From Cochleicola gelatinilyticus (GTDB taxonomy: Bacteria > Bacteroidota > Bacteroidia > Flavobacteriales > Flavobacteriaceae): 64,000 nt of DNA. The notes beneath the pieces are model-generated. The model was not told the DNA's origin. It searched no databases and saw only the letters and a list, made by a program, of their open reading frames with translations. The stretch lies in assembly GCF_001637325.1 (NCBI RefSeq), contig NZ_LRXL01000026.1, positions 558,001-622,000 on the forward strand, written 5' to 3'. Below, piece after piece: positions 35,390-44,259 of this stretch; positions within the stretch are counted from its first letter, which is position 1, and each line of letters starts with the position of its first letter. The position numbers and the translations under genes are program-made.

Positions 35390-36100
35390 ATGAAAACTCG
35401 CACTCTTTTTTTACTAAGCATATTAGTAATAGCTTCAATAGCACCTACAGCTACCGCACAAGAAAAAGCAAAACTTCAAACTTATTCAGATTCTATCTCG
35501 TATGCTATGGCTGCTTCGTATGCGACACAATTTCAGAACGTGTTGGGAGATAGTACCGCCACGTATCTAAATCCAGACATGTACTATCGAGGTTTGGTAG
35601 AGACCCTTGCTGGCGAGTCACAGATCGATTCCGAAGCACAAAAAGCATTACAGTTAAAATTTCAGTCCACGATGCAACGCATAAAACAAAGTACTTTAGA
35701 AACTGTGGGACTTGAAAACAAAAAAGTGGGCGAAGATTTTTTAAAAGCGAATGCTAAAAAAGAAGGTGTTACCACTACGGCCAGCGGACTTCAATATAAA
35801 GTATTGAAAGAAGGAACTGGAGCCATTCCAACAGCGTCGAATAAAGTTAAAGTACATTACGAAGGGCGCCTTATCGATGGTACTGTTTTCGACAGTTCGT
35901 ACGAACGTGGGGAGCCCGCAGTTTTTGGTGTTACTCAAGTTATTAAAGGGTGGACCGAAGTGTTGCAACTTATGAAAGAGGGAGCAAAATATCAAGTATA
36001 CATCCCTTCAGAACTGGCGTATGGCACACAAGCAAGAGGAGAGTTTATTCGTGCGAACGAAACTTTGGTCTTCGATGTGGAATTGATTAGCATACAATAA
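35390..36100 (+). CDS. FKBP-type peptidyl-prolyl cis-trans isomerase, exported
   Basis: A 236-residue folding catalyst of FkpA/Mip architecture: signal peptide cut after about residue 23, an N-terminal helical dimerisation domain (25-125, TYSDSISYAMAASYATQFQNVLG, QSTLETVGLENKKVGEDFLKANAKKEGV), and the FKBP domain (135-234). Active-site residues are visible: Y157, VFDSS at 166-170, VIKGW at 184-188, and PSELAYGTQA. Export suggests it assists folding of envelope proteins. The frame runs upstream through the 79-bp element to 35237, but only the ATG at 35390 gives a signal peptide. A -7-like box lies 27 bases before it. Confidence 0.94.
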   Translation: MKTRTLFLLSILVIASIAPTATAQEKAKLQTYSDSISYAMAASYATQFQNVLGDSTATYLNPDMYYRGLVETLAGESQIDSEAQKALQLKFQSTMQRIKQSTLETVGLENKKVGEDFLKANAKKEGVTTTASGLQYKVLKEGTGAIPTASNKVKVHYEGRLIDGTVFDSSYERGEPAVFGVTQVIKGWTEVLQLMKEGAKYQVYIPSELAYGTQARGEFIRANETLVFDVELISIQ

Positions 36101-36167
36101 GCAACTCAGAAGTAACTAAAAAGATTACTACGCTACAAAACAAAACCGAAAACCATCAGCTTTAAAA

Positions 36168-37205
36168 TTAGGGTGCGGGATTAGGAATTTCGGCATGTAT
36201 CGCATTGATCTCTTTTAAAATTTCTTGAGAAAGCGTTACATTCACACTGTCTATATTTTCTGAAAGCTGATCGATCGTAGTGGCACCAATAATCGTGGAC
36301 GTTACAAAAGGCTGCTGTCGTACAAAAGCCAATGACATTTGAGCCAAACTTATTTCGTGTTTCTTGGCGATCGCATGGTATTTTTCAACCGCCCTAAAGC
36401 TGCTCTCCGAATGATATCTCGAATACGCTGGAAACAACGTCACTCTTGAATCTTTTGGCGTTGCTCCGTTTAAATACTTCCCAGAAAGTTGTCCGAATGC
36501 CAAAGGTGAATACGGCAAATAACCTACATTTTCTTGTAATAGAACTTCCGATAGCCCCACCTCATCCCGTCGATTCAGCAAATTATAAGCGTTTTGTACC
36601 GAAATCATTTTACGTTTGCCTTTTCGCGCTTCTTCCATATAGCGCATCACTCCAAAAGGTGTTTCGTTAGAAAGACCAATGTGTCTAATTTTTCCAGCTT
36701 TTACAAATGCTTCTAGATTCTCTAAGATTGCTGCAAAATTGTCTTGCCATTGTTTGTTATTTTCGTGAGCATAGTCCCGAACTCCAAAAACGTTGACAGC
36801 ACGCTCCGGCCAGTGTAACTGATACAGGTCGAGATAATCGGTCTGCAAACGCTTCAAACTTTTGTGTAGAGCATCTTCAAGTGATTTCTTACTAAAGTTT
36901 AAATCTTCTCGTATATGTTGAAAGTTTCTGGCAGGACCCGTAATTTTTGAAGCCAGTACTATTTTATCTCGGTCTTTTCTATCTGCAAGCCATGTTCCGA
37001 TAATAGTTTCGGTACTTCCTTGTGTTTCTGCTTTTCCGGGCACTGAATACATTTCGGCTGTATCGATAAAATTAACTCCTTTTTCGAGTGCAAAATCTAA
37101 TTGTTCATGGCCTTCGGCTTCGGTATTTTGCTGCCCCCATGTCATGGTGCCTAAGCAAATGCTACTTATTTCAAGGTCGGTGTTGGGTAATTTGGTGTAT
37201 TTCAT
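36168..37205 (-). CDS. Aldo/keto reductase (Tas-like)
   Basis: NADPH-dependent reductase of the aldo/keto family, 345 residues, close in length and motif order to E. coli Tas (346). The catalytic tetrad is visible: D48 and Y53 (NFIDTAEMYSV), K87 (LASKITGPA) and H131 (DLYQLHWPER). Also seen are HIGLSNETPFGVMRY, SVQNAYNLLNRRDE and the C-terminal coenzyme motif IIGATTIDQLSENI. The substrate is unknown. It lies 22 bases after the OmpA-like lipoprotein gene on the same strand, so the two may share a transcript. It converges on the FKBP gene. Confidence 0.94.
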   Translation of the reverse strand: MKYTKLPNTDLEISSICLGTMTWGQQNTEAEGHEQLDFALEKGVNFIDTAEMYSVPGKAETQGSTETIIGTWLADRKDRDKIVLASKITGPARNFQHIREDLNFSKKSLEDALHKSLKRLQTDYLDLYQLHWPERAVNVFGVRDYAHENNKQWQDNFAAILENLEAFVKAGKIRHIGLSNETPFGVMRYMEEARKGKRKMISVQNAYNLLNRRDEVGLSEVLLQENVGYLPYSPLAFGQLSGKYLNGATPKDSRVTLFPAYSRYHSESSFRAVEKYHAIAKKHEISLAQMSLAFVRQQPFVTSTIIGATTIDQLSENIDSVNVTLSQEILKEINAIHAEIPNPAP

Positions 37206-37227
37206 AAGAGGTTAAAGATACCAACAA

Positions 37228-38190
37228 TTACAGCTCATTTAATAATTTATTAATTTCATCTAACTTCGGAGTTAACACCACTTCAATGCGTCGGTTTTTA
37301 GTCTTTCCTTCCGAAGTGGCATTCGATGCGATTGGTGCGTATTCTCCTCTTCCTGCAGCGGTAAGGTTGTCTTTAGGGATGCCATTGTTCTCTGTAAGAA
37401 TAGAGACAATTGCCGTCGCTCTTTTTGTAGAAAGGTCCCAATTATCCTTTAGTGGACCGTTTCCTCCGTACGGGACATTATCGGTATGTCCTTCAATTAA
37501 TACTGCGATCTCCGGGTTTTGTGCTAGTACTTTTCCTAATTCCACCACAGCTTCCCTTCCACGACTGTTCACTGCCCAACTTCCGCTTTCGAACAGTAGC
37601 TTGTTTTCCATCGAGACATATACTTTACCGTCGCGCTGCTCGACTGTGAGTCCGTTGCCTTCAAAATTAGTAAGTGCTGCTGAAATAGCATTTTTTAATG
37701 CGCTCATTTTGGCATCTTTTGCTGCGATGATTCCTTCCAGTTCTTCTACCCGTTGTGATCGTGCAGCAAGATCTTGCTTCAGTTTTTCGAGACGCGCGTT
37801 TTCTGCATTCAAAGCTTTTTCTTTTGCTTCAAGCTGTGTTAATAGGTCTCTGTTTAGCGCTAAATTTTCAGATAAGGAAGAAGAACTATTCGCTTCCAAA
37901 GCATCGTAACTACCTTGTAAGCGTTTTAGATTTGCTTCCGTAGCAGCGAGATCCATTGCCAATCGGCTTTTATCTGCTTCTAATTCGGCTTTTTCTTTTA
38001 AAAGATTTTGAACACTGTACTGAGAAGGGTCTCCACCTTTTCCGTCTAGACGGGACATGAGCGATTCGTTTTCAGCTTTTAGCGTGTCGTACTTTTTTTG
38101 AAGGTCTTCGTAGATCTTTGATGAAACACAACTTGAAGTGATTCCGAGAATGAATAAAATAAGAGTTGTTTTTTTTAAAATACTGTTCAT
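37228..38190 (-). CDS. OmpA family lipoprotein with coiled coil
   Basis: A 320-residue outer-membrane lipoprotein: lipobox GITSSC (Cys21), a long heptad-rich coiled coil at about 28-170 (KYDTLKAENESLMSRL, LLTQLEAKEKALNAENARLEKLKQDLAARSQRVEELEGIIAAKD), and a C-terminal OmpA domain at about 190-312, with LFESGSWAVNSRG, IEGHTDNVPYG, the D/R peptidoglycan-binding pair in NWDLSTKRATAIVSIL and TAAGRGEYAPIASNATSEGKTKNRRIEVVL. It should link the outer membrane to peptidoglycan. A 207-residue antisense frame across it is a shadow. Confidence 0.93.
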   Translation of the reverse strand: MNSILKKTTLILFILGITSSCVSSKIYEDLQKKYDTLKAENESLMSRLDGKGGDPSQYSVQNLLKEKAELEADKSRLAMDLAATEANLKRLQGSYDALEANSSSSLSENLALNRDLLTQLEAKEKALNAENARLEKLKQDLAARSQRVEELEGIIAAKDAKMSALKNAISAALTNFEGNGLTVEQRDGKVYVSMENKLLFESGSWAVNSRGREAVVELGKVLAQNPEIAVLIEGHTDNVPYGGNGPLKDNWDLSTKRATAIVSILTENNGIPKDNLTAAGRGEYAPIASNATSEGKTKNRRIEVVLTPKLDEINKLLNEL

Positions 38191-38225
38191 AGCAATTGGT
38201 TTGTTCTGTAATAAGATTTGGGAAT

Positions 38226-38990
38226 TTAAAATTCAAGCTCTACCAACAACGGACAATGATCACTGTGCTTGGCTTCTGGTAATATAACGGCTCGTTTTAG
38301 ATTATCTTGTAGTGGTTGAGAAACCATATTATAATCGATGCGCCAGCCCTTGTTGTTGTTTCTAGCATTGGCACGGTAACTCCACCAAGTATAATTATCG
38401 GGCTCTTTATTAAAAAAGCGGAACGAATCGATAAAACCACTGTCGATAAAATTCCCAATCCATTCGCGTTCCACAGGAAGAAATCCAGATACATTGGCAT
38501 TTCGAATAGGATCATGAATATCGATGGCTTTGTGACAAATATTGTAATCGCCGCAGATCACTAGATTTGGAATTTCCTGTTTTAGAGCATTTACATATTC
38601 TTGAAACAATACCATAAATTCTAGTTTGTGCTCCAAGCGGGCAATATTGGTTCCACTTGGCAGGTATAAACTTACTACCGAAACCTCATCGTAATCTACA
38701 CGAATGGTCCTTCCTTCGAAATCCATCGATTCGATGCCTACCCCATACTCCACATGATTTGGTTTTCTTTTACAAAAAATAGCAACCCCACTATACCCTT
38801 TTTTCTGAGCGCTGAACCAATAGTGATAGGGGTAGCCTGCAGCTTCAATAGCTTCCAAGTCGACTTGCTCTTTGTTCGCTTTTGTTTCTTGAATGCAGAT
38901 TACATCGGGATCGGCACTTTGTATCCAGTCTAAAAATCCTTTGCGAATGGCAGCTCGAATACCGTTAACATTGTATGAGATAATTTTCAT
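38226..38990 (-). CDS. xth: Exodeoxyribonuclease III
   Basis: AP endonuclease/3'-5' exonuclease of base excision repair, 254 residues. Seen: MKIISYNVNGIRAA (N-terminal Asn), catalytic Glu35 in ICIQETKA, GYSGVAIFCKR, VICGDYNICH (Asp/Asn pair), YTWWSYRANARNNNKGWRIDY, and the C-terminal HSDHCPLLVELEF with the catalytic Asp-His. All Mg and catalytic residues are present. It is the first gene of a minus-strand run xth-ompA-aldo/keto reductase with 35- and 22-base gaps. Confidence 0.97.
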   Translation of the reverse strand: MKIISYNVNGIRAAIRKGFLDWIQSADPDVICIQETKANKEQVDLEAIEAAGYPYHYWFSAQKKGYSGVAIFCKRKPNHVEYGVGIESMDFEGRTIRVDYDEVSVVSLYLPSGTNIARLEHKLEFMVLFQEYVNALKQEIPNLVICGDYNICHKAIDIHDPIRNANVSGFLPVEREWIGNFIDSGFIDSFRFFNKEPDNYTWWSYRANARNNNKGWRIDYNMVSQPLQDNLKRAVILPEAKHSDHCPLLVELEF

Positions 38991-39122
38991 CGTTCCTTTT
39001 TAGTTGCTATAGAAAATCTTTACTTTCCGAAGCAATTCTATTCGGTGCTAAAGTAATTAAGATTGTATTTTTACGACCCCTTCACCACAAAAGGTTTTCA
39101 AAAAAGAATCAACAAAATAAAT

Positions 39123-39139
39123 CAACTTCTTGTAAGTTG
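39123..39139 (+). promoter_or_regulatory. Hairpin at the start of the large barrel gene
   Basis: CAACTT (39123-39128) and AAGTTG (39134-39139), 5-base loop, ending eight bases before the ATG at 39148. It would cover the initiation region. A weak -7 box (TATTTTTA) lies at 39066-39073. Confidence 0.35.
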
Positions 39140-39147
39140 TATAGGTA

Positions 39148-42100
39148 ATGAAGAATCTACTACTGTTTTTTGTATTATGTATTTCCGTTTCTGGATATGC
39201 GCAGGAAGTAGTTTCTGGTCATCGAACAAAACGTGTTGCGGTACGAGACACTGTTGTTTTAGATACTGTTTCACTAAATCCATCTAAATTTATAGTAGCG
39301 GATAAAAAAGGTCAACGAATCGATTCGCTTCAGTACACCGTAGATTTCCAAAAGGGAAGGGTTATTTTTTCAGAAGAGCTTCAGCAATCACAAGATTCGG
39401 TCACAATATCCTATTTAAAATATCCCAACTTTCTTACCCGGAAGTATTTTACATTCGATCCAAAAATTATTTCTGAAAATACCGAAGATATCGACAAGCT
39501 GTATTCGTTGGATCAATCGACACAACAGAATACTTTTACCCCTTTTGACGGATTAAATACAGTGGGAAGCATTTCCCGGGGAGTTACTATTGGAAACAAT
39601 CAAAATGCAGTTGTGAATTCGCAACTCGATCTGCAGATCACTGGGCAGCTAAGTGACAAGGTAGCCATACGGGCGTCGATACAGGATGCCAACATCCCTA
39701 CACAAGAAGGAGGCTATTCGCAAAGTCTGGATGAATTCGACCAGATCTTTATCGAACTTTATAGTGATAATTGGAACATTCGTGCGGGAGATGTTGACCT
39801 TCAGAACGCGACGAGTTATTTTGCTAATTTCAGTAAAAAAGTACAGGGAATTTCACTAGGAGGTACTATCGATCATGGCGACGGATCGAAAACCAGCGCC
39901 TTTGCAGCTGGTGCATTGGTACGTGGAGTGTTTGCTCAGAGCCAATTTATTGGCCAAGAAGGAAATCAAGGACCTTACAAATTAGTGGGGCCCAATGGAG
40001 AACTCTTTATTCTTATTGTATCGGGAAGTGAGCGAGTTTATGTAAATGGTTTGCTTTTAAAACGTGGTGAAAATGAAGACTATGTAATCGATTACAATGC
40101 GGGAGAAATTAAGTTTAACAGCACCTACCCCATTACTGCAAACATGCGAATTAATGTAGAATATCAATTTACCGATCGTAATTATACGCGGTTTATTGGC
40201 TATGGGGGCGGAAACTATACGAGTGAAAAATTAGACCTGGGAACTTACGTGTATTCTGAAAATGATGCGAAAAATCAGCCCTTACAGCAAAACCTTTCGG
40301 AAGAACAGGTTGCAGTTCTATTGGCTGCGGGAGATGATAGAGCACAAATGACAGCACCATCGGCTGTACCCGATACCTTTTCTGAAAACAAAATTCTCTA
40401 TCGCCGAGAAATTCTAAATGGGGAAGAAGTTTTTATCTATTCTACCAATCCTGATGATGAACTTTTTAGTGTGCGATTTACTCTTGTTGGAAATAATATG
40501 GGAGATTATGTTCTTAGTGAAACGAACGCTATTAGTAGGGTTTTTGAATATGTAGCGCCTCTAAACGGCGTTCCGCAGGGGAATTATGCTCCAATTATTC
40601 AATTAAATGCTCCAACCAAATTACAAATTGGCGGATTAACTGGGGCGTATCATCCTTCAGAAAAAACAAATATTTCTTTTGAAGTGGCAGGAAGTAAAAA
40701 TGACCTTAACCTTTTTTCAGATCTGGATGATAATAATAACGATGGTTTTGCCGGAAGATTCGATGCGAGGCAAACCTTATATACTTCTGCAGACACACTA
40801 AAAGTAACCGGTTTTGGTTCGTTGGATTACATAAACAGAGATTTTAGAAGTATTGAAAACATTTATAACATTGAGTTTAACCGGGATTGGAACCTTATAA
40901 ATCCCTTAGGAAATCAACGTTTTGTTACCACAGGAGTTGCTATTTCTGACCCTACAATTGGTGGAGGACGGTACGAATTTCAGAACCTGGATTTTTCGGA
41001 AAACTTTAGCGGAACCCGTCATGTAATTTCCTCTGCCATTCAGCTTAAAAAATTACAGATAAGAACCAATGGGAGTTTCTTGAACAGCAAAGGGGACTCG
41101 TTGGATTCGCGATTTATACGTTTCAACAATACTACCGTTTATTCATTGAAAAAATCATGGGTGGGTGGAAAAGTAGCGCTTGAAGACAATCAATTGCGGG
41201 GTGTAGTGGACGACACATTGCGTCCTGTGAGTCAAAAATTTAGTCAATTTGAAGTGTTTTCGGGTGTAGGGGATAGCACGAAGGTGTATGCAGAAGTTGG
41301 ATATCAATACCGTGTAAACGATAGTATTCGCAACGGACAACTACAAAAAGTAAACACCTCGAATACCTATTATTTAAAATCGCGCTTAATCAACTCCAAA
41401 AACAGTCAACTCATGGCTTTTGCGAATTATCGGGTGCTGAAAGACGAGGACGGGGAGGATGAAAATGAGCGTTCGTTAAATTCCCGTGTTTTATACAATC
41501 AATCATTCTTCAATAATGCGATTCGGTCGAATACCGTATTGGAATCGAACAATGGAGTGATTCCTCAACAGGAATTTACCTATGTACAGGTAGATCCTGG
41601 AGAAGGCGTGTATACTTGGAACGATTATAACAATAATGGCGTACAGGAACTGGATGAATTTGAAATTGCGCAGTTTCAAGATGAAGCAGCGTATGTGCGT
41701 ATTTTATTGCCCAACCAGATCTTTTTACGGATCCGGCAGAATAAATTTAGTCAGATTCTTACCCTAAACCCACAACAATGGGCGAATGGCACCGGCTTTA
41801 AAAAAGTGCTTTCTAAATTTTACAATCAGAGTTCGTATGTTCTCGACCGAAAAGTGCGTCGCACGAATGAAGGGTTTAATATTAATCCATTTGGAGATAG
41901 TGGTGATGATCAATTAGGATTGTCCTTAAATTTTAGAAATGCCCTTTTCTTTAACCGCGGGAAGCAACGCTATACTACGAGCTACACCTTTATCTCTTCC
42001 AAAAGCAGCAACCTTATTTCGTTAGGATTACAGGAAAGCAAACTGAAAAGTCATCAGCTTAATTTTAATCACAAAGTACAAGCAAGTTGGTTGTTTAATC

Positions 42101-42564
42101 TAAAAGGAAGCACCGGCAGTAGTGAAAGCATTTCTGAAAACTTTTCGGCTCGAAATTACCGATTGGATATGTATGAGGTAAATCCGAAGGTTTCGTATCT
42201 GCTGAATACACAAACCCGTTTTGATGTTTTTTACAAATTCGCAAATTCAGATAATTCGTTAGGAATGAAAGAAGCGCTGAAGCAACAAAATCTCGGTTTT
42301 TCGTTTGCGTATTCCAATGCTGAAAAGATCTCGATGAACGGAGAGTTTAATTATATTGATAATAATTTTATTGGAAACGCATTTTCTCCGGTGGCATATC
42401 AAATGTTAGAAGGGTTGCAACCGGGCACCAATTTTACGTGGCGTTTGTTGTTTCAGAAACGGATCACAAAATACTTAGATGCGAATCTGTCTTACTTCGG
42501 AAGAAAAAGTGAAACCGCTAACGCTGTACATACAGGAACGGTACAATTACGGGCGTTTTTTTAA
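39148..42564 (+). CDS. Large outer-membrane beta-barrel protein, uncharacterised
   Basis: A 1138-residue protein with a signal peptide (MKNLLLFFVLCISVSGYAQ). After about 90 residues of beta domain there is the striking segment GSISRGVTIGNNQNAVVNSQLDLQITGQLSDKVAIRASIQDANIP, which resembles the opening of the giant T9SS translocon SprA in pattern as far as I remember, followed by alternating-residue strands to the end (FQKRITKYLDANLSYFGRKSE, VQLRAFF with terminal Phe). This is an outer-membrane barrel, probably 20 or more strands. Calcium-type loops occur (DLDDNNNDGFAG, DYNNNGVQELDEF). I recognise no named family and no TonB plug. It is a single gene, convergent with glyS. Confidence 0.78.
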   Translation: MKNLLLFFVLCISVSGYAQEVVSGHRTKRVAVRDTVVLDTVSLNPSKFIVADKKGQRIDSLQYTVDFQKGRVIFSEELQQSQDSVTISYLKYPNFLTRKYFTFDPKIISENTEDIDKLYSLDQSTQQNTFTPFDGLNTVGSISRGVTIGNNQNAVVNSQLDLQITGQLSDKVAIRASIQDANIPTQEGGYSQSLDEFDQIFIELYSDNWNIRAGDVDLQNATSYFANFSKKVQGISLGGTIDHGDGSKTSAFAAGALVRGVFAQSQFIGQEGNQGPYKLVGPNGELFILIVSGSERVYVNGLLLKRGENEDYVIDYNAGEIKFNSTYPITANMRINVEYQFTDRNYTRFIGYGGGNYTSEKLDLGTYVYSENDAKNQPLQQNLSEEQVAVLLAAGDDRAQMTAPSAVPDTFSENKILYRREILNGEEVFIYSTNPDDELFSVRFTLVGNNMGDYVLSETNAISRVFEYVAPLNGVPQGNYAPIIQLNAPTKLQIGGLTGAYHPSEKTNISFEVAGSKNDLNLFSDLDDNNNDGFAGRFDARQTLYTSADTLKVTGFGSLDYINRDFRSIENIYNIEFNRDWNLINPLGNQRFVTTGVAISDPTIGGGRYEFQNLDFSENFSGTRHVISSAIQLKKLQIRTNGSFLNSKGDSLDSRFIRFNNTTVYSLKKSWVGGKVALEDNQLRGVVDDTLRPVSQKFSQFEVFSGVGDSTKVYAEVGYQYRVNDSIRNGQLQKVNTSNTYYLKSRLINSKNSQLMAFANYRVLKDEDGEDENERSLNSRVLYNQSFFNNAIRSNTVLESNNGVIPQQEFTYVQVDPGEGVYTWNDYNNNGVQELDEFEIAQFQDEAAYVRILLPNQIFLRIRQNKFSQILTLNPQQWANGTGFKKVLSKFYNQSSYVLDRKVRRTNEGFNINPFGDSGDDQLGLSLNFRNALFFNRGKQRYTTSYTFISSKSSNLISLGLQESKLKSHQLNFNHKVQASWLFNLKGSTGSSESISENFSARNYRLDMYEVNPKVSYLLNTQTRFDVFYKFANSDNSLGMKEALKQQNLGFSFAYSNAEKISMNGEFNYIDNNFIGNAFSPVAYQMLEGLQPGTNFTWRLLFQKRITKYLDANLSYFGRKSETANAVHTGTVQLRAFF

Positions 42565-42597
42565 CTTGAAGCACCTTCAATAAAGGATAAAAATAAT

Positions 42598-42640
42598 TTT
42601 CTTCGGAAGCTGTTTCAGAACAAATCAACTTCCGAAGAAA
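42598..42640 (-). terminator. 12-bp hairpin between the barrel gene and glyS
   Basis: TTTCTTCGGAAG (42598-42609) pairs perfectly with CTTCCGAAGAAA (42629-42640), loop 19 bases. On the minus strand it is followed by a T-rich stretch, so it probably terminates glyS. Both arms are copies of the over-represented octamer TTCCGAAG. Confidence 0.6.
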
Positions 42641-42654
42641 TGAAATTTAAAGTC

Positions 42655-44196
42655 TTATTTTTTTCCCAACCATGTTTTATACGACACGGCCTTATTAATC
42701 TTGGCTGAAAGTTCACTAATCGCAACACGCTCCTGCTCCATTGAATCTCTGTGACGAATGGTTACGGTTTGGTCTTCTTTGGTTTGATGATCTACCGTGA
42801 TACAGAATGGAGTTCCGTTAGCATCTTGACGACGGTAGCGTCTTCCCACCGCATCTTTCTCATCGTACAATACATTAAAATCCCATTGCAACTCTTCGAT
42901 AATTTCCTGTGCGATCTCTTGTAAGCCATCTTTTTTCACCAATGGGAAAACCGCTGCTTTTACAGGCGCAAGTACAGAAGGGATCTTTAAAACGGTTCGA
43001 GTGCTTCCGTCTTCGAGCGTTTCTTCCTGCAATGCCGTACTTAGTACCGCAAGGAACATTCGGTCTAAACCAATGGAAGTTTCTACTACGTAAGGGGTAT
43101 AACTTTCATTAATCTCATGATCGAAGAACTGTAGTTTTTTACCACTGTGTTCTTCGTGCGCTTTTAAATCGAAATCGGTTCGTGAGTGAATTCCTTCCAG
43201 TTCTTTGAAACCGAACGGGAAATTAAATTCGATGTCGGCTGCCGCATTTGCATAGTGGGCTAGTTTTTCATGATCATGAAAGCGGTAATTTTCTTCCCCT
43301 AATCCTAATGAAAGGTGCCAGTTAAGGCGGGTTTCTTTCCAGTGCTCGTACCATTTCATTTCCTCACCGGGACGAACAAAAAATTGCATTTCCATTTGTT
43401 CGAATTCGCGCATTCTAAAAATAAACTGTCGAGCAACGATTTCATTTCTGAAGGCCTTTCCTGTTTGTGCAATTCCGAAAGGTATCTTCATACGTCCGGT
43501 TTTTTGAACGTTTAGAAAGTTTACAAAAATTCCCTGAGCGGTTTCAGGACGTAAATATAGATCGGTAGCCGTATCGGCTGAAGCGCCTAATTTTGTTCCG
43601 AACATTAAGTTGAACTGTCGTACTTCGGTCCAATTTTTACTTCCTGTATCTGGATCGGCAATTCCTAATTCTTCGATCAATGCTTTTACATCGGCAAGAT
43701 CTTCTTTTTCTAGCGAGCGCGCCATTCGCTCAAGAACCGTTTTTTGTTCTTCACGATAGCGTAGTACACGGGGATTGGTCGTAACAAATTCTTCTTCATT
43801 AAAAGCATCTCCAAAACGTTTTGCGGCTTTAGCAATTTCTTTTTGTGCTTTTATATTTAGCTTTTCAGCATAGTCTTCAATAAGAACATCGGCGCGGTAA
43901 CGTTTTTTAGAATCTTTATTATCGATCAAAGGATCGTTAAAAGCATCGACGTGCCCAGAAGCTTTCCAGGTAGTTGGATGCATAAGAATTGCCGCATCGA
44001 TTCCTACAATATTCTGATGCATGTGCACCATACTGTGCCACCAGTAGTTTCGAATGTTCTTTTTAAGTTCCACTCCGTTTTGCGCGTAATCATATACAGC
44101 GCTTAGTCCGTCGTAAATTTCACTTGAACCAAATATATACCCATACTCTTTCGCATGGGATACTACTTTTTTAAATTGATCGTCGTTGTTTGCCAT
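42655..44196 (-). CDS. glyS: Glycine--tRNA ligase (single-chain, alpha2 type)
   Basis: Class II aminoacyl-tRNA synthetase that charges tRNA-Gly, 513 residues, of the homodimeric type also found in eukaryotes and Bacillota, not the E. coli alpha/beta form. Seen: the N-terminal GYIFGSSEIYDGLSAVYDYAQNGVELKKN, LYLRPETAQGIFVNF, motif 2 (FRNEIVARQFIFRMREFEQMEMQFFVRP), IHSRTDFDL, SIGLDRMFLAVL (motif 3) and the C-terminal anticodon-binding domain (FNVLYDEKDAVGRRYRRQDANGTPFCITVDHQT). It is flanked by hairpin terminators on both sides, so it is a single-gene unit. Confidence 0.97.
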   Translation of the reverse strand: MANNDDQFKKVVSHAKEYGYIFGSSEIYDGLSAVYDYAQNGVELKKNIRNYWWHSMVHMHQNIVGIDAAILMHPTTWKASGHVDAFNDPLIDNKDSKKRYRADVLIEDYAEKLNIKAQKEIAKAAKRFGDAFNEEEFVTTNPRVLRYREEQKTVLERMARSLEKEDLADVKALIEELGIADPDTGSKNWTEVRQFNLMFGTKLGASADTATDLYLRPETAQGIFVNFLNVQKTGRMKIPFGIAQTGKAFRNEIVARQFIFRMREFEQMEMQFFVRPGEEMKWYEHWKETRLNWHLSLGLGEENYRFHDHEKLAHYANAAADIEFNFPFGFKELEGIHSRTDFDLKAHEEHSGKKLQFFDHEINESYTPYVVETSIGLDRMFLAVLSTALQEETLEDGSTRTVLKIPSVLAPVKAAVFPLVKKDGLQEIAQEIIEELQWDFNVLYDEKDAVGRRYRRQDANGTPFCITVDHQTKEDQTVTIRHRDSMEQERVAISELSAKINKAVSYKTWLGKK

Positions 44197-44210
44197 GGCG
44201 TAAAAATAAA

Positions 44211-44240
44211 AAAACCGCTACGATATGTCGCAGCGGTTTT
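44211..44240 (-). terminator. Terminator after the coiled-coil membrane protein gene
   Basis: A 13-base stem with one wobble pair (44211-44223 with 44228-44240), 4-base loop, then a T run on the minus strand. It separates this gene from glyS. Confidence 0.85.
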
Positions 44241-44259
44241 CATTTTTTAAAAGATTTTT

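Noticed and set aside
37286-37909. 207-codon plus-strand ORF across the OmpA-like gene
   Set aside because: Antisense to a clear OmpA/coiled-coil lipoprotein; low-complexity Ser/Phe/Arg product, no domain and no promoter.
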